DNA from: Dictyobacter formicarum | GTDB taxonomy: Bacteria; Chloroflexota; Ktedonobacteria; Ktedonobacterales; Ktedonobacteraceae | Direction of reading: 5' to 3' | DNA: 64,000 nt | NCBI RefSeq assembly: GCF_016587435.1 | Contig: NZ_BNJJ01000004.1 | Location: forward strand, 248,001 to 312,000 | Notes under the pieces: model-generated | Database searches by the model: none | What the model saw: the letters and a program-made list of their open reading frames with translations, nothing else | What the model was told of the DNA's origin: nothing | Position numbers and translations under genes: made by a program | In this document: in pieces, positions 18,070-26,995 of the stretch | How the letters are laid out: each line of letters starts with the position of its first letter | How positions within the stretch are numbered: the stretch's first letter is position 1

Positions 18070-18717
18070 ATGGATATGATTTCTAAAACTGACACTGGAT
18101 CTTCAGCCGGGAAACGGGAACAACCTGTTAACTCTCCTTTTTCTCATCTAGATGTTACGCAATGGCGCTTTCCGAAATTTGCGCATAAGCACCCCCCGAT
18201 CATTAATGTCAATGAGGCCCATGAAGAAAAATTGACTGCGGGTGCCAAAATTGCCGATGCGGTGGCTTCGACCGTGGGAAGCTGGCCCTTTATTATTATG
18301 CAATCAATCATTTTGTTCTGCTGGATTGTCTTGAATGTTGTCGGTTGGATCAAAGCCTGGGACCCCTATCCTTTTATTTTGTTGAACCTGGCATTGTCCT
18401 TTCAGGCGGCTTACGCGGCCCCGTTTGTGATGATGAGCCAGAATCGGCAGGCGGAAAAAGATCGCTTGACAGCGGAAAATGATTATCTGACCGATTGTAA
18501 AGGCGAAGAAGAGTTGCGCAATGTGATGGAGCATCTGGATCATCAAGATCATATGATTATCCAGCTATTAGAGCACATTGAAGCTCAGCATGAGCGTATT
18601 GAAGCTTTGCATCAAATTATTCTGCAGCGCCTGGAGTTGGCGCCTCCCGAAGTTGTCAAAGCCGCCATGCTGGCGAACGAACCACCTTCTCAGGACACGC
18701 CAGATCAACAGCAATAA
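18070..18717 (+). CDS. DUF1003 family membrane protein
   Basis: 215 residues. The DUF1003 core is clear: LTAGAKIADAVASTVGSWPF leading into two membrane helices (about 80-98 and 108-130), then the conserved QNRQAEKDRLTAENDY. After that comes a helical, His/Glu-rich tail with LRNVMEHLDHQDHMIIQLLE that is probably coiled. In some organisms the family is linked to cyclic-nucleotide or transporter genes, but no biochemical role is established. ATG 18070 has AAGGAAGGA 8 bases upstream; the frame is open 60 bases further without support. Confidence 0.9.
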   Translation: MDMISKTDTGSSAGKREQPVNSPFSHLDVTQWRFPKFAHKHPPIINVNEAHEEKLTAGAKIADAVASTVGSWPFIIMQSIILFCWIVLNVVGWIKAWDPYPFILLNLALSFQAAYAAPFVMMSQNRQAEKDRLTAENDYLTDCKGEEELRNVMEHLDHQDHMIIQLLEHIEAQHERIEALHQIILQRLELAPPEVVKAAMLANEPPSQDTPDQQQ

Positions 18718-18740
18718 TTTTCTCTGACTACATAAAAGAG

Positions 18741-18776
18741 CACAAGGACCGCGAGCCCGTTCTCGCGGTCCTTGTG
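18741..18776 (+). terminator. Strong hairpin terminator after DUF1003 gene
   Basis: Perfect 15-bp arms (18741-18755 and 18762-18776) around 6 bases, GC-rich, followed by a weak T-rich stretch TTGTTCT. It lies 24 bases after the DUF1003 stop codon. Confidence 0.75.
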
Positions 18777-18804
18777 TTGTTCTCCACTTTCTCCTCGCCT
18801 CACG

Positions 18805-18940
18805 CTTCGCTCCTGCGGAGCTCAAAAGAGGTTTATATGTTAGTGCAAAACAGGCGCATCCGCGCCTGTTTTGCACTAACATATAAAAAGAGAGTGGGGA
18901 CGCCTGCGTTCCCCAGGCCCAGGGGCGCTCTGCTTCCCAT
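18805..18940. repeat. Composite repeat copy B: palindrome with 26-bp arms and shared flanks
   Basis: Left flank CGCTCCTGCGGAGCTCAAAA, then arms 18832-18857 and 18862-18887 (perfect, 4-base centre), then GTGGGGACGCCTGCGTTCCCC and GGGCGCTCTGCTTCCC, the same right flank as copy A. It lies just upstream of the surface-protein gene. Confidence 0.9.
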
Positions 18941-18944
18941 AATT

Positions 18945-21575
18945 ATGAGAAGCAAACGCTGCCTCAGGCTGCTATATTACTTAATAGCTCTGCTATTGTT
19001 GCTTCTTATTTTTTCGAGCTCTTTATACTGGATGTGGATTACCCTGATTGCTCTTTGGGCTGTTTCCCGGGTGGAATTGAAGGTAGAAAGAAAGAGTAGT
19101 GTAATGAAGCAACCAGAGCATATAGAAGTTAAATCTCATGGTAGGCGTTCCCGGCCACTTATACTCCTGCCTATTTGTGTGCTATGTCTCTTATTGTTAG
19201 GAAGCCAGTTGCTGGCAGGAAGTACCCTGATGCCTCATGCGGCAATTGCTCGCGGCGTGACCAAGCAGGCTCATTCCTCCAAAGTGATCAAGATTCCTGG
19301 TCATGCCAATCACCTCGCTGGTAAAATGCAGCAACATGCCAGGCATGCGGCTAAACATGGAAAACAGCAACATGTCAGGCATGCGGCTAAACATGGAAAA
19401 CAGCAACATGTCAGGCATGCGGCTAAACATGGAAAACAGCAACATGTCAGGCATGCGGCTAAACATGGAAAACAACAACACCAGCATACGAAAGCGCACA
19501 AGAAACAGGTGAAGGCGGGCGTGCCAACGGAGACCCCTACCGCCAGCGCGACACCGTCGGTTCCCGCGCCTGATCTTTACATTCGCCAGTTACGTATGGG
19601 CGAATCCCATTTAGATGTCGGTAAGAAACTGACCTATGTCCTATTTTCTGGCAACACTGCCGGCGCGGCCAGCGTAAGCAAGCAAGGTTCTATTGTAATT
19701 ATGGATGTTGTGCCGTTGGGTCTGACAAATTTAAGTGTGCAGGGCACGCATTGGAAAATTAGTCTTAGCGACACGGTTAGCCCGGCTGTTATGACGGCCA
19801 CTTATGACGGCTCCTATCCGGTCAAGGACGATACAGTGTTGCCGCCAATTTTCTTTGCCGGAACGTTGACCGCTGATGCTGGGCCCTCTATTACCAATAC
19901 TGCCACGATTGATGCGCCAAACGATACAAACGCGCTTGATAGTATCGTCACGGATACTGTTTTTGTTGGCGCAAATCTGCCTTCGACCTTTGTGGCGGTT
20001 GACGATTCATCGACAGGTACCCCCGTTTCGTCTACTGCAAGCGCGACGCCATCGCTGACAGCGGTCGCAACCGTCGACCTGGCTGCCACGCCCTCCTCTT
20101 CAATGACTGCTACGGCAACACCTGCAATGACGGCGACGGCAGAGCCTTCAGCGACAGTAGCGGCCACGCCTGCAATGACGGCGACGGCAGAGCCTTCAGC
20201 GACAGTAGCGGTTACACCTGCAATGACGGCAACGGCAGAGCCTTCAGCGACAGTAGCGGCCACGCCTGCAATGACAGCGACGGCGACGCCGAGTCCCACA
20301 CCGCTCGTAACGCCAACGCCTGCAATGACAGCGACGGCGACGCCGAGTCCCACGCCGTCTGTGATGTCAACGCCGATGGCGAGTCCCACGTCTCGTGTGA
20401 TAGTGCTGCCACCCTCTGCTCCATTAACTGAGGGGACCGCTACTGCCACCGCTGGCGCTACTTCGTTTAAGGGACCTGATTTGACTATCTCGATCAGCAG
20501 ACCAGAAGCACCGGCTGGTGATACATATGCCGTTGGTCAGCAGGTGAGCTATGTATTACAGGTCAACAATACTCAGGGACCAGAGAATCAAATTGTGTCG
20601 GTGTTTGATATTGCTGCAGTTGGTATCAGTAATGTCACCTTTAATGCACCAGGATGGACGATTGGTGCCTCGAACACAGTTGGACCTGTCGCGTTGTCGG
20701 GAACCTTCGATGGCCCTTATCCTATTGCTGCCGGCGCGAGCCTGCCGCCGATTACCGTGAGCGGCATCCTTACCAGCGCCTCTGGACCACTGTTCTCTAA
20801 TGCAGCGGCGGTAACATCTAATGATGACCCGAATTCATCGTCCAATATCAGCGTAGATTCTATCGTGGTACAATCTGCTGGCTCGGCGACGGCGACGGCC
20901 ACTATGACCCCGACTGCTGTAGGCGTAGCAACGCCGACGGCTGCGGGAGCAACAACGGCGACGGCCGTGGACGTTGCAACTCCGACGATTGTTGCTGAGG
21001 TTACCTCAACTGCCACAGCGGTTACAACAGCGACCTCAACAGAGATGCCGGTTGCGACACTTCCATCAGCTTCGACGAGTGCGACTATGGTCACTACCAG
21101 ACTAAATCAGAGTAGAGCTGCCAGGAGCATCTCAAAGCGGAAGTCGGGCATCACTCTAGCTATCGTAAACTCTAACCTGTATGGGAATTATGCCCTGGTA
21201 CATGGTCCGGTGAAGCTGGCCCTGGTGGTGGGGAATACGGGGGATGCTAGAGCTGCTGTACATCCCAGTGCTATTGTTGTAGATGAAGTTATCCCGTTGG
21301 GATTAAGCCATATCCAGGCGCAGGGCAAAGGCTGGCGTATCTCACTGAGTAATACTATCAGTCCTGCGATCATCCACGCGCAGTACATAGGTAATCCTGC
21401 GCTTGCACCAGATATAGCTTTGCCACCTATCTCTATTACCGGTGAGCTCAACGAGGAAGCCGTGCCCATCTTAACCTCGACCGCGGCGGCGAGCGTTCCT
21501 GATGTCAGTGATAGCGACAATATCACTGCTTCGGATACACTGTTAGTACGGAACTCATTGCAGCAGGCTCGCTGA
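18945..21575 (+). CDS. Large membrane-anchored, repeat-rich extracellular protein with three related beta domains
   Basis: About 876 residues. The N-terminus has hydrophobic segments (YYLIALLLLLLIF, YWMWITLIALW and PLILLPICVLCLLLLGSQLL). Then come four 12-residue His/Lys/Gln-rich repeats (36-bp DNA repeats). Three homologous domains of about 125 residues follow (from about 19560, 20470 and 21145), each with ..G..V.YVL..N.., V.PLG or VGIS, GW.IS.S.TV.P and LPPI...G.L, resembling DUF11-type surface modules. They are joined by Thr/Ala/Pro/Ser linkers with 16-residue repeats (TPAMTATAEPSATVAA). Start is uncertain: ATG 19104, just before the third hydrophobic segment, would give an ordinary secreted protein of 823 residues. 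Probably a cell-surface or spore-surface protein; exact role unknown. Confidence 0.8.
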   Translation: MRSKRCLRLLYYLIALLLLLLIFSSSLYWMWITLIALWAVSRVELKVERKSSVMKQPEHIEVKSHGRRSRPLILLPICVLCLLLLGSQLLAGSTLMPHAAIARGVTKQAHSSKVIKIPGHANHLAGKMQQHARHAAKHGKQQHVRHAAKHGKQQHVRHAAKHGKQQHVRHAAKHGKQQHQHTKAHKKQVKAGVPTETPTASATPSVPAPDLYIRQLRMGESHLDVGKKLTYVLFSGNTAGAASVSKQGSIVIMDVVPLGLTNLSVQGTHWKISLSDTVSPAVMTATYDGSYPVKDDTVLPPIFFAGTLTADAGPSITNTATIDAPNDTNALDSIVTDTVFVGANLPSTFVAVDDSSTGTPVSSTASATPSLTAVATVDLAATPSSSMTATATPAMTATAEPSATVAATPAMTATAEPSATVAVTPAMTATAEPSATVAATPAMTATATPSPTPLVTPTPAMTATATPSPTPSVMSTPMASPTSRVIVLPPSAPLTEGTATATAGATSFKGPDLTISISRPEAPAGDTYAVGQQVSYVLQVNNTQGPENQIVSVFDIAAVGISNVTFNAPGWTIGASNTVGPVALSGTFDGPYPIAAGASLPPITVSGILTSASGPLFSNAAAVTSNDDPNSSSNISVDSIVVQSAGSATATATMTPTAVGVATPTAAGATTATAVDVATPTIVAEVTSTATAVTTATSTEMPVATLPSASTSATMVTTRLNQSRAARSISKRKSGITLAIVNSNLYGNYALVHGPVKLALVVGNTGDARAAVHPSAIVVDEVIPLGLSHIQAQGKGWRISLSNTISPAIIHAQYIGNPALAPDIALPPISITGELNEEAVPILTSTAAASVPDVSDSDNITASDTLLVRNSLQQAR
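19329..19472 (+). repeat. Four tandem 36-bp repeats within the surface-protein gene
   Basis: Units start at 19329, 19365, 19401 and 19437 and are nearly identical (one C/T difference in the first). Each encodes a His/Lys/Gln-rich dodecapeptide such as QQHVRHAAKHGK. The near identity suggests recent expansion by slippage. Confidence 0.92.
20118..20345 (+). repeat. Tandem 48-bp repeats in the Thr/Ala/Pro linker
   Basis: Full units start at 20118, 20166 and 20214, then shortened units follow from 20262. They encode TPAMTATAEPSATVAA-type linkers between the first and second beta domains. Confidence 0.88.
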
Positions 21576-21615
21576 TCGGTCCAGCCAGTTTCAAGTGAAT
21601 TTATAGTAGTTGCAA

Positions 21616-21679
21616 AAGCAGAAGGAAGATGCCAGGCGCGTTTAAGCATTTAAACGCGCCTGGCATCTTCCTTCTGCTT
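21616..21679. terminator. 30-bp-arm palindrome, bidirectional terminator between convergent genes
   Basis: Arms 21616-21645 and 21650-21679 pair perfectly around GCAT. It lies exactly between the ends of two convergent genes, with TTTTATG to the right and GCAAAA to the left, so it could stop transcription both ways. Its arm length puts it near the composite palindromes (copy H), but the flanks are not shared. Confidence 0.75.
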
Positions 21680-21682
21680 GTT

Positions 21683-22486
21683 TTATGCTTGTTGCCACTC
21701 ATGAATATAATTATCCATATAAGTAGTAAATCTGTCCAGTAGCTCTGGCTCGAATTTACGCTCGGCGGAACGGCCGCGATAAATGTCCAGCGCCAGCGTA
21801 ATCAGGCCGATAAACTCTACGGGGAGAGTGGTCAGGCCATAGACGCCACCTTCATCTTTTGAGTAAATATGGCAGGATTGAAGGTAGGCATGGATACGGC
21901 ATGTGTTGAGCAGAAAATAGACGCTATTGCTACTTTTCGTTTCGCGCGCCCCATAGTAGTCATCAATAATGGCAGCTATATAATGCTTAATTGGTATTTC
22001 CGGAAAGATCTGCTGATGCTCCTGTCCATAGAGGGTAATGCCGCGCTGCTGTAAGATGGTGATGTGAGCGTCTAGATCGATATCGGTCCCCCGGCGTTCA
22101 TTCCAGTGCTGCCAGGCACCATTGACCAGCTCGGCCTGATTTTGCTCGCGCCATGTCTCGCTGTAGTGTAGATCAAAAGGCAGCGGATGTTGGTAAGGAT
22201 TGATTTGCTCGGCGACCAGGAAGCTGATTTCAATTGGATGGGGCTGATTGGAGGCTTGCAAAAGTTGTAGCACGAGCTGGCGTTTCACAAAGACACTCAA
22301 TGCCTGTTGGGTCACTACCAGCATATCAATGTCGCTGCGGGTAGGATTAAAGCATCCCATTGCCAGCGAGCCATGGAGATAGATACCAATCAGCTGGGTG
22401 TCTAATATGGTGCGCAAATTTTCACAGAACGTATTTATCTGCACACGGGTGGCAGTAGGGCAGGTTGCCCAGCTATATTGAGCCAA
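21683..22486 (-). CDS. Aminoglycoside adenylyltransferase-like protein (AadA/ANT(9) type)
   Basis: 267 residues, close to the usual 260 of this family. The nucleotidyltransferase motif is intact: GSLAMGCFNPTRSDIDMLVV with Gly39-Ser40 and metal-binding Asp52 and Asp54. The C-terminal helical DUF4111-type part includes SVYFLLNTCRI and SKDEGGVYGL, which match AadA-like proteins. Such enzymes transfer AMP to spectinomycin or streptomycin, but chromosomal soil homologues often have untested substrates. It stands alone and converges on the surface-protein gene. Function as resistance is an inference. Confidence 0.87.
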   Translation of the reverse strand: MAQYSWATCPTATRVQINTFCENLRTILDTQLIGIYLHGSLAMGCFNPTRSDIDMLVVTQQALSVFVKRQLVLQLLQASNQPHPIEISFLVAEQINPYQHPLPFDLHYSETWREQNQAELVNGAWQHWNERRGTDIDLDAHITILQQRGITLYGQEHQQIFPEIPIKHYIAAIIDDYYGARETKSSNSVYFLLNTCRIHAYLQSCHIYSKDEGGVYGLTTLPVEFIGLITLALDIYRGRSAERKFEPELLDRFTTYMDNYIHEWQQA

Positions 22487-22794
22487 AGCGGTACTATAAT
22501 CCTTTCATTTGCGTTTTAAGGATCACTGATATGTATATGTATAATATAAGCTATCTATCAGTATTCTGCAAATCATTTATGACACAAAGAGCAAATTGTG
22601 ATTAATATGATTAACATTTATGAAAAATGTATAATTCTCATAAGAATAAACGAAAAAATTAAAGAAGTACTTTAGGCTCCAGGTGTGTTATAATAGGCCA
22701 TAAGGTATACAAAGATAGTAGTTTTTTATATCAAAAAATTTTAACTTACTATGATTTTTGTACATATTGAAAGTGATATAGTGAGGGGGGCGAA
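22487..22794. other. AT-rich divergent spacer
   Basis: Separates the adenylyltransferase-like gene from the HAMP-like membrane-protein gene. Notable are AAAGAAGTACTTT (a short dyad) and TATAAT at about 22689, which may belong to the promoter of the rightward gene. No small gene is credible here. Confidence 0.4.
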
Positions 22795-24813
22795 ATGGCG
22801 AGTAGAAGTTCAGATGATTTTTCAATATCCGAACAAAATGATGGTAATCCCGTTCAATCAACACACAATAATCCTCACGTTGCGATATCAAAAACGTTGC
22901 CCAATCTTTCCCAGGCTGATATTCGTGCGGCTGCAGGCCATCTTCATGCGGCGTTTTCGTCAGCGGCCAATCACGAGGTTCAATTATATGATCCAGGTGT
23001 TATGCGCAGCCTCTGGCTAGAACAATACTGTGGAAAAATAGTGGCAGGTCTGGTGTTGCTCTTTTTTGCTGCCTGGCTGCTGCTCTTTGTGTCGCTTCCA
23101 CTGTCAGCTAAAAGTTCGGTTAGCGTTTATGTGGAGTATGCGTCACAGGGCATCGGTGGCTGTCTGGCGCTGCTTTTCCTGTTGCGCATGTTGGGTCTGA
23201 AGCATAGACTCAGGCGTAAATTGCGGCATGTGCTGGCGGAGACATTGCTATCCGAAGAGACTGCGCTTATGCTGCACGTTGAGGCGCAGTCTCTGCAGGC
23301 AGCGAACATTATGTGGGGCCTGTTTACGCTTGGCATATTGTTGTCTCTGAGTGGACAACTGCTCTGGATAGGTACTGTACAAGGTCTGATTTCTTTTCAA
23401 GACAGCTATCGCTGGCCGCTGATCCTGATGTACTGCTTTTTATATGCTGGTATCGTGCTGCTGGCCCGTAAGCACGGAGCGTTGCAGGGACGCTTACGGC
23501 TACTGCTGGACTTTCTGCTTATTAGCAGTGCGCTACTGATTCTCTCCTGGTTTTTTATCCTGAATCAACTGTTTGTGTCCATGCATGGCGCTATTTTTGC
23601 GCGCGTGTTGTCTGCCTGGTTGCCAATCAATGATATTGTGCTGGTGGTTCTGGGATCTGTTTGTCTCTGCGGCATCGCTGTTTCTGAGCAGCAGGAAAAG
23701 GTTTTTTTGCGACTCTTCTGGGGCATTTGTCTGCTGGCATTCAGTGATAGCCTCTGGTCATATGAAGCCCTGCACCATGATACACATCTAGAAGTGATTC
23801 GCGCCATCACCAATCCACTGGGCCTCCTCTTGATTGCGCTGGCAGCTATCAAGCATCCACAAATGATACTGGAGGAGCGCCAGCGCTTGCAGCAACGTCT
23901 GCGTAGCTATGGGCGGCAGTTTACTTTCTCAATGCGCTCTACCTCTTCTTCTCTGCTGGTCCTGGTGGTTTGCGCCATTTTAAGTACCGTGATTGCTGCG
24001 CAAGGCGGTCAAACCTTATGGCTGGCGATTGGCAGTTCGTTTGTCTTGATGGTAGCTCTGGTGGCTCGCCAGACTTTGAGCTTGATAGAAAATACCAGGC
24101 TGCTACGGCAACTGCAGCACGCGTTACTGCTGACACAACAAGAGCTCAGCGAGGCACGACACGTAATAGATCAGATCGCTCGTGAAGCCCAGGAGAAACG
24201 AGCCGTCGAAGATGCGATCGGAACCTTACGTAATGCCCATGCTATGCTGGCCCGTGGCGATTTCTCTGCCCGTGCTATTGTGCCTGCTGGTCCCCTGTTG
24301 CCCATTGCTATGAGTTTTAATCTGATGGTCGAACGCCTGAGCACATTGAAGCAGCAAACGGAAGCTTACGAGCACCTGCGCAATGAATGCCAGGTATTGC
24401 GTAGCGTGGTTGAGCATCTCTCAATGGGTGGAACGCTCGCGTCCGTGCAAGAGATCTGCCAGAAATCGTCAGAATTAAGGCCGATTTTTCTTACCCTCAT
24501 CTACTTTCAACGCCAGCAGCAACAACAGTGGTATGCTCAGATGCAGACCATGGAAATGATTAAAACGCAACTTCAGTACCTATCTGATGGCATTGTGGCG
24601 CTGGATGAGTATTCATTTTCCTCCCCCACTGACCGCCTGACCTTTGGCCGCTTAAAAGGTACATTCGAGCACCTGAAGCATCCTCTGGAACAGCTTAAGC
24701 AGCGTGTAGAATATCTGCATGTGCAATTTGTCACACGTGACTTGCGTGCGGCTGTGACTAGCACACCTCCTCCAGAGAACGATGCTCAAACCGAAGTTGA
24801 CGATAAAACATAG
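22795..24813 (+). CDS. Multi-helix membrane protein with HAMP-like and coiled-coil C-terminus, unrecognised
   Basis: 672 residues. After about 75 polar residues come roughly ten hydrophobic helices up to about 430, including WLLLFVSLPLSA and SSLLVLVVCAILSTVIAAQG. A coiled region follows (LLRQLQHALLLTQQELSEAR), then a HAMP-like segment (LARGDFSARAIVPAGPLLPIAMSFNLM) and a second helical stretch with poly-Gln. No kinase, cyclase or methyl-accepting domain follows, so the output is unclear; it may pass membrane signals by protein contact. ATG 22795 follows GAGGGGGG by 5 bases. The neighbours give no functional hint. Confidence 0.8.
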   Translation: MASRSSDDFSISEQNDGNPVQSTHNNPHVAISKTLPNLSQADIRAAAGHLHAAFSSAANHEVQLYDPGVMRSLWLEQYCGKIVAGLVLLFFAAWLLLFVSLPLSAKSSVSVYVEYASQGIGGCLALLFLLRMLGLKHRLRRKLRHVLAETLLSEETALMLHVEAQSLQAANIMWGLFTLGILLSLSGQLLWIGTVQGLISFQDSYRWPLILMYCFLYAGIVLLARKHGALQGRLRLLLDFLLISSALLILSWFFILNQLFVSMHGAIFARVLSAWLPINDIVLVVLGSVCLCGIAVSEQQEKVFLRLFWGICLLAFSDSLWSYEALHHDTHLEVIRAITNPLGLLLIALAAIKHPQMILEERQRLQQRLRSYGRQFTFSMRSTSSSLLVLVVCAILSTVIAAQGGQTLWLAIGSSFVLMVALVARQTLSLIENTRLLRQLQHALLLTQQELSEARHVIDQIAREAQEKRAVEDAIGTLRNAHAMLARGDFSARAIVPAGPLLPIAMSFNLMVERLSTLKQQTEAYEHLRNECQVLRSVVEHLSMGGTLASVQEICQKSSELRPIFLTLIYFQRQQQQQWYAQMQTMEMIKTQLQYLSDGIVALDEYSFSSPTDRLTFGRLKGTFEHLKHPLEQLKQRVEYLHVQFVTRDLRAAVTSTPPPENDAQTEVDDKT

Positions 24814-24839
24814 CCTATCAAAAAAAGATCCCCTGATCT

Positions 24840-25751
24840 TCAAGGGAGGCTGCGTGTTTCTTCGCGCAGGATGCGCAGAAATTCATTGGCGGCAGTGGAG
24901 AGGGTCCCTGTTCGCTGATGCTGTATGACGACGCTTTCTCTATGCAGATTTGGATTGGGATGAAGCCCAAGTTCGACCAGCGTTCCTGTTTGGAGTCCGT
25001 GGCGCGCAAACGAGCGTGTCAGGAATGCCGTTCCGATACCGTTGATCAACAGGTCATAGGCTGTCTGCGGTGGAACTTCGACGATCGCTTGTTGTGTCGC
25101 CAGATGATGTGCCTGCCAGTAGCGAGCTTCCAGGCTCCAATCGATGGCGAAGAATGGATCACTCCTGGCTGCCAGTTCCGCTATGCTAACCTGCTGCTGG
25201 CGGGCCAGTGGATGGTTAGCGTGGGCCATAGCGATCAGCGGCTCGCGCACCTGTAAAATGGTCTGCATTTCAGGCAAGAAAAAGGGTCCGGTGACGAGCC
25301 CGAACTGGATAAAGCCCTCGTGAAGCATTTCTACGATTTGCTGATTGTGGCCGGTATGCACGGCGATGTCCAGTTCGGGTTGCTCTCTGTAGAGGCGTGC
25401 GAGGGCGGTAGCGAAAAAGCCGGTGGTCTGTGTGGGCGACGTGCCCAGCATCAGTTGTCCTTTTCTACCCTGTAGCGTATGCTGGGCGCTCTCCAGACCG
25501 GCAGCCATCGCCTGCAATGCCTGGCGAGCGTGGGGCGCGAAATTCTTTCCTAGCTCGGTCAATTGTAAGCGCTGGCCCCCACGAATAAATAGCGCGCCAC
25601 CAACCTCTTGCTCCAGCGCCTGGATGCGCAGGCTGATCGATGGTTGTGAAATGTTTAATCGGCGCGCCGCTTTGCTAAAGCTACCCTGTAGCATAATTTG
25701 ATCGAAAGCCTGCAGTTGATTAAGATCCAATGGTCTGGCCTCTTGTTCCAT
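24840..25751 (-). CDS. LysR-type transcriptional regulator
   Basis: 303 residues, full length for the family. The N-terminal winged helix is textbook: LNQLQAFDQIMLQGSFSKAA, then LNISQPSISLRIQALEQEVG and LTELGKNF. The effector domain begins at about residue 90 with LMLGTSPTQTTGFFATALA. Full-length regulators of this type bind a small ligand and activate a nearby, often divergent, gene. Here the divergent side is a repeat-filled gap of 548 bases, so no target is visible. Confidence 0.92.
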   Translation of the reverse strand: MEQEARPLDLNQLQAFDQIMLQGSFSKAARRLNISQPSISLRIQALEQEVGGALFIRGGQRLQLTELGKNFAPHARQALQAMAAGLESAQHTLQGRKGQLMLGTSPTQTTGFFATALARLYREQPELDIAVHTGHNQQIVEMLHEGFIQFGLVTGPFFLPEMQTILQVREPLIAMAHANHPLARQQQVSIAELAARSDPFFAIDWSLEARYWQAHHLATQQAIVEVPPQTAYDLLINGIGTAFLTRSFARHGLQTGTLVELGLHPNPNLHRESVVIQHQRTGTLSTAANEFLRILREETRSLP

Positions 25752-25829
25752 AAAAAATTCTCATAATCATTATAGTTGATAGTATCTTGTGCCTGCCTTC
25801 CCGTTCAGGTACTCTCATATTCATGAGGA

Positions 25830-26027
25830 AGTTGAGCGCCCTTACAGGTATAGGTTTTTCAGGGGCTACGCCCCTGAGGCCCCTTGATGCCGCCCTGCGG
25901 GCGGCACGAGGAGAGGAGGAGTTGGGGGCACAGCCCCCAACCCCCCAGTCAAGGGGCTGACCGCCCCTTGCATCCCCGCTTGCCTGGCGCGAATCCAAAA
26001 AACCTATACCTGTAAGAGTTGAGCGCC
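25830..26027. mobile_element. MITE-like element (176 bp) with 19-bp inverted ends and 11-bp target duplication
   Basis: The element is 25841-26016. Its ends are CTTACAGGTATAGGTTTTT and the inverted equivalent, perfect over 19 bases. The flanking AGTTGAGCGCC occurs at 25830-25840 and again at 26017-26027, a clean 11-bp duplication. The interior holds no gene but four GC-rich hairpins (for example GGGGGC/GCCCCC and GCCGCC/GGCGGC). It interrupts the GTTGAGCGCCCCCAC module of a composite repeat, which is intact at 30062-30085. Confidence 0.88.
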
Positions 26028-26270
26028 CCCACACGGGCGTCCACATACGTGGCCGCCCCTTTTTATGATTGGGTGGTGCCACACCGTCGCCCTGCGACGG
26101 TGTGGCACCACCCAATCATAACCTGTTGAGCGCCGTAGGCGCGTAGTGTCATAGGTGCTGACGAGGATGTCGGGGACATGACGAGCATGCCAGGGGCATG
26201 ATCTCCTCCTCCTCCTTGCCTCAGCTTGAAGGCGTGAACCATATGGCTTTCAGGCACTTTCTAGGCTTAA
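26028..26270. repeat. Composite repeat copy G with long right module
   Basis: Contains a palindrome with 27-bp arms (26063-26089 and 26095-26121, 5-base centre), left flank ACGTGGCCGCCCC, and a right module (26122-26265). The right module has GTAGTGTCATAGGTGCTGACGA, two small hairpins (ATGTC/GACAT and ATGCC/GGCAT), a poly-CTCCT tract and CCTTGCCTCAGCTTGAAGGCG. The right module recurs at 56490-56625. Confidence 0.88.
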
Positions 26271-26299
26271 ATATAAAGAAAGAAAAGGATTTATGATTT

Positions 26300-26944
26300 A
26301 TGGGCATGCTACATTCTTTGTTGGAGCGCGTACCGGGAGTGAGTCAGCAGTATCGCCGTCCGCAGGGGGTGCGGGGATGGATTGCCGGCGACTTGATGGC
26401 CGAGCAGCACCGGCCAGAAAATGTATGGACCATTTCATTGCTCGATGTTCAGCCCGGTGAGCGGATTCTGGAGGTTGGGTTTGGGCCGGGCGTGGCGCTG
26501 CAGCGGCTGCTGGCTCAAAGGAAGGCCGCGCATGTCACCGGAATCGATGTGTCGCCGACCATGGTGCAAAGCGCTCGCAGGCGCAATCTACGGGCGATCA
26601 ACGCCGGTCTGCTCGACCTTATCTGCGCGGACGTCTCGCAGCTCCCCTGCGCGTCAGAGAGCTTTGATAAGGTGTACAGCATCCATGTTCTCTACTTCTG
26701 GCCCGATCCCCAGCCCATCCTGAAAGAGCTCTATCGCGTGCTCAAGCCCGGCGGCCGCCTCTACCTGACCTTCTTGCCGCAAGAGAAGTGGCCTGGCGAC
26801 GCCATTGATAGCCCCGCCTGCCGCATCTATACCGGCGAGCAGCTAGCTGCCTCATTGCTCACGGCGGGCTTTCAACACACTTCGATCGAGAGTGGTCCCC
26901 TTGACAAGAACTTCCGCGAGATCGCCATCGTCGCCACCCGGTAG
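26300..26944 (+). CDS. Class I SAM-dependent methyltransferase
   Basis: 214 residues. Motif I ILEVGFGPG (56-64), an acidic strand end VTGIDVSPTMV, then LICADVSQLPCASESFDKVY and the post-motif LKPGGRLYLTF define a Methyltransf_11-type fold. The substrate cannot be read from sequence; the UbiE/menaquinone-type family is one option. ATG 26300 has AAAGGA about 12 bases upstream. It lies immediately right of a long composite repeat and alone on its strand. Confidence 0.9.
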   Translation: MGMLHSLLERVPGVSQQYRRPQGVRGWIAGDLMAEQHRPENVWTISLLDVQPGERILEVGFGPGVALQRLLAQRKAAHVTGIDVSPTMVQSARRRNLRAINAGLLDLICADVSQLPCASESFDKVYSIHVLYFWPDPQPILKELYRVLKPGGRLYLTFLPQEKWPGDAIDSPACRIYTGEQLAASLLTAGFQHTSIESGPLDKNFREIAIVATR

Positions 26945-26995
26945 ATAAATGGGAGCGTTTGCGATAAGATAGTGAAATCCTTTGTTCGTAAATAA

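Noticed and set aside
18774..18944. N-terminal extension of the surface protein
   Set aside because: The extension translates a composite repeat palindrome; no ribosome binding site.
19329..19472. Possible CRISPR-like repeats of 36 bp
   Set aside because: They are coding tandem repeats in frame (multiples of three) without spacers.
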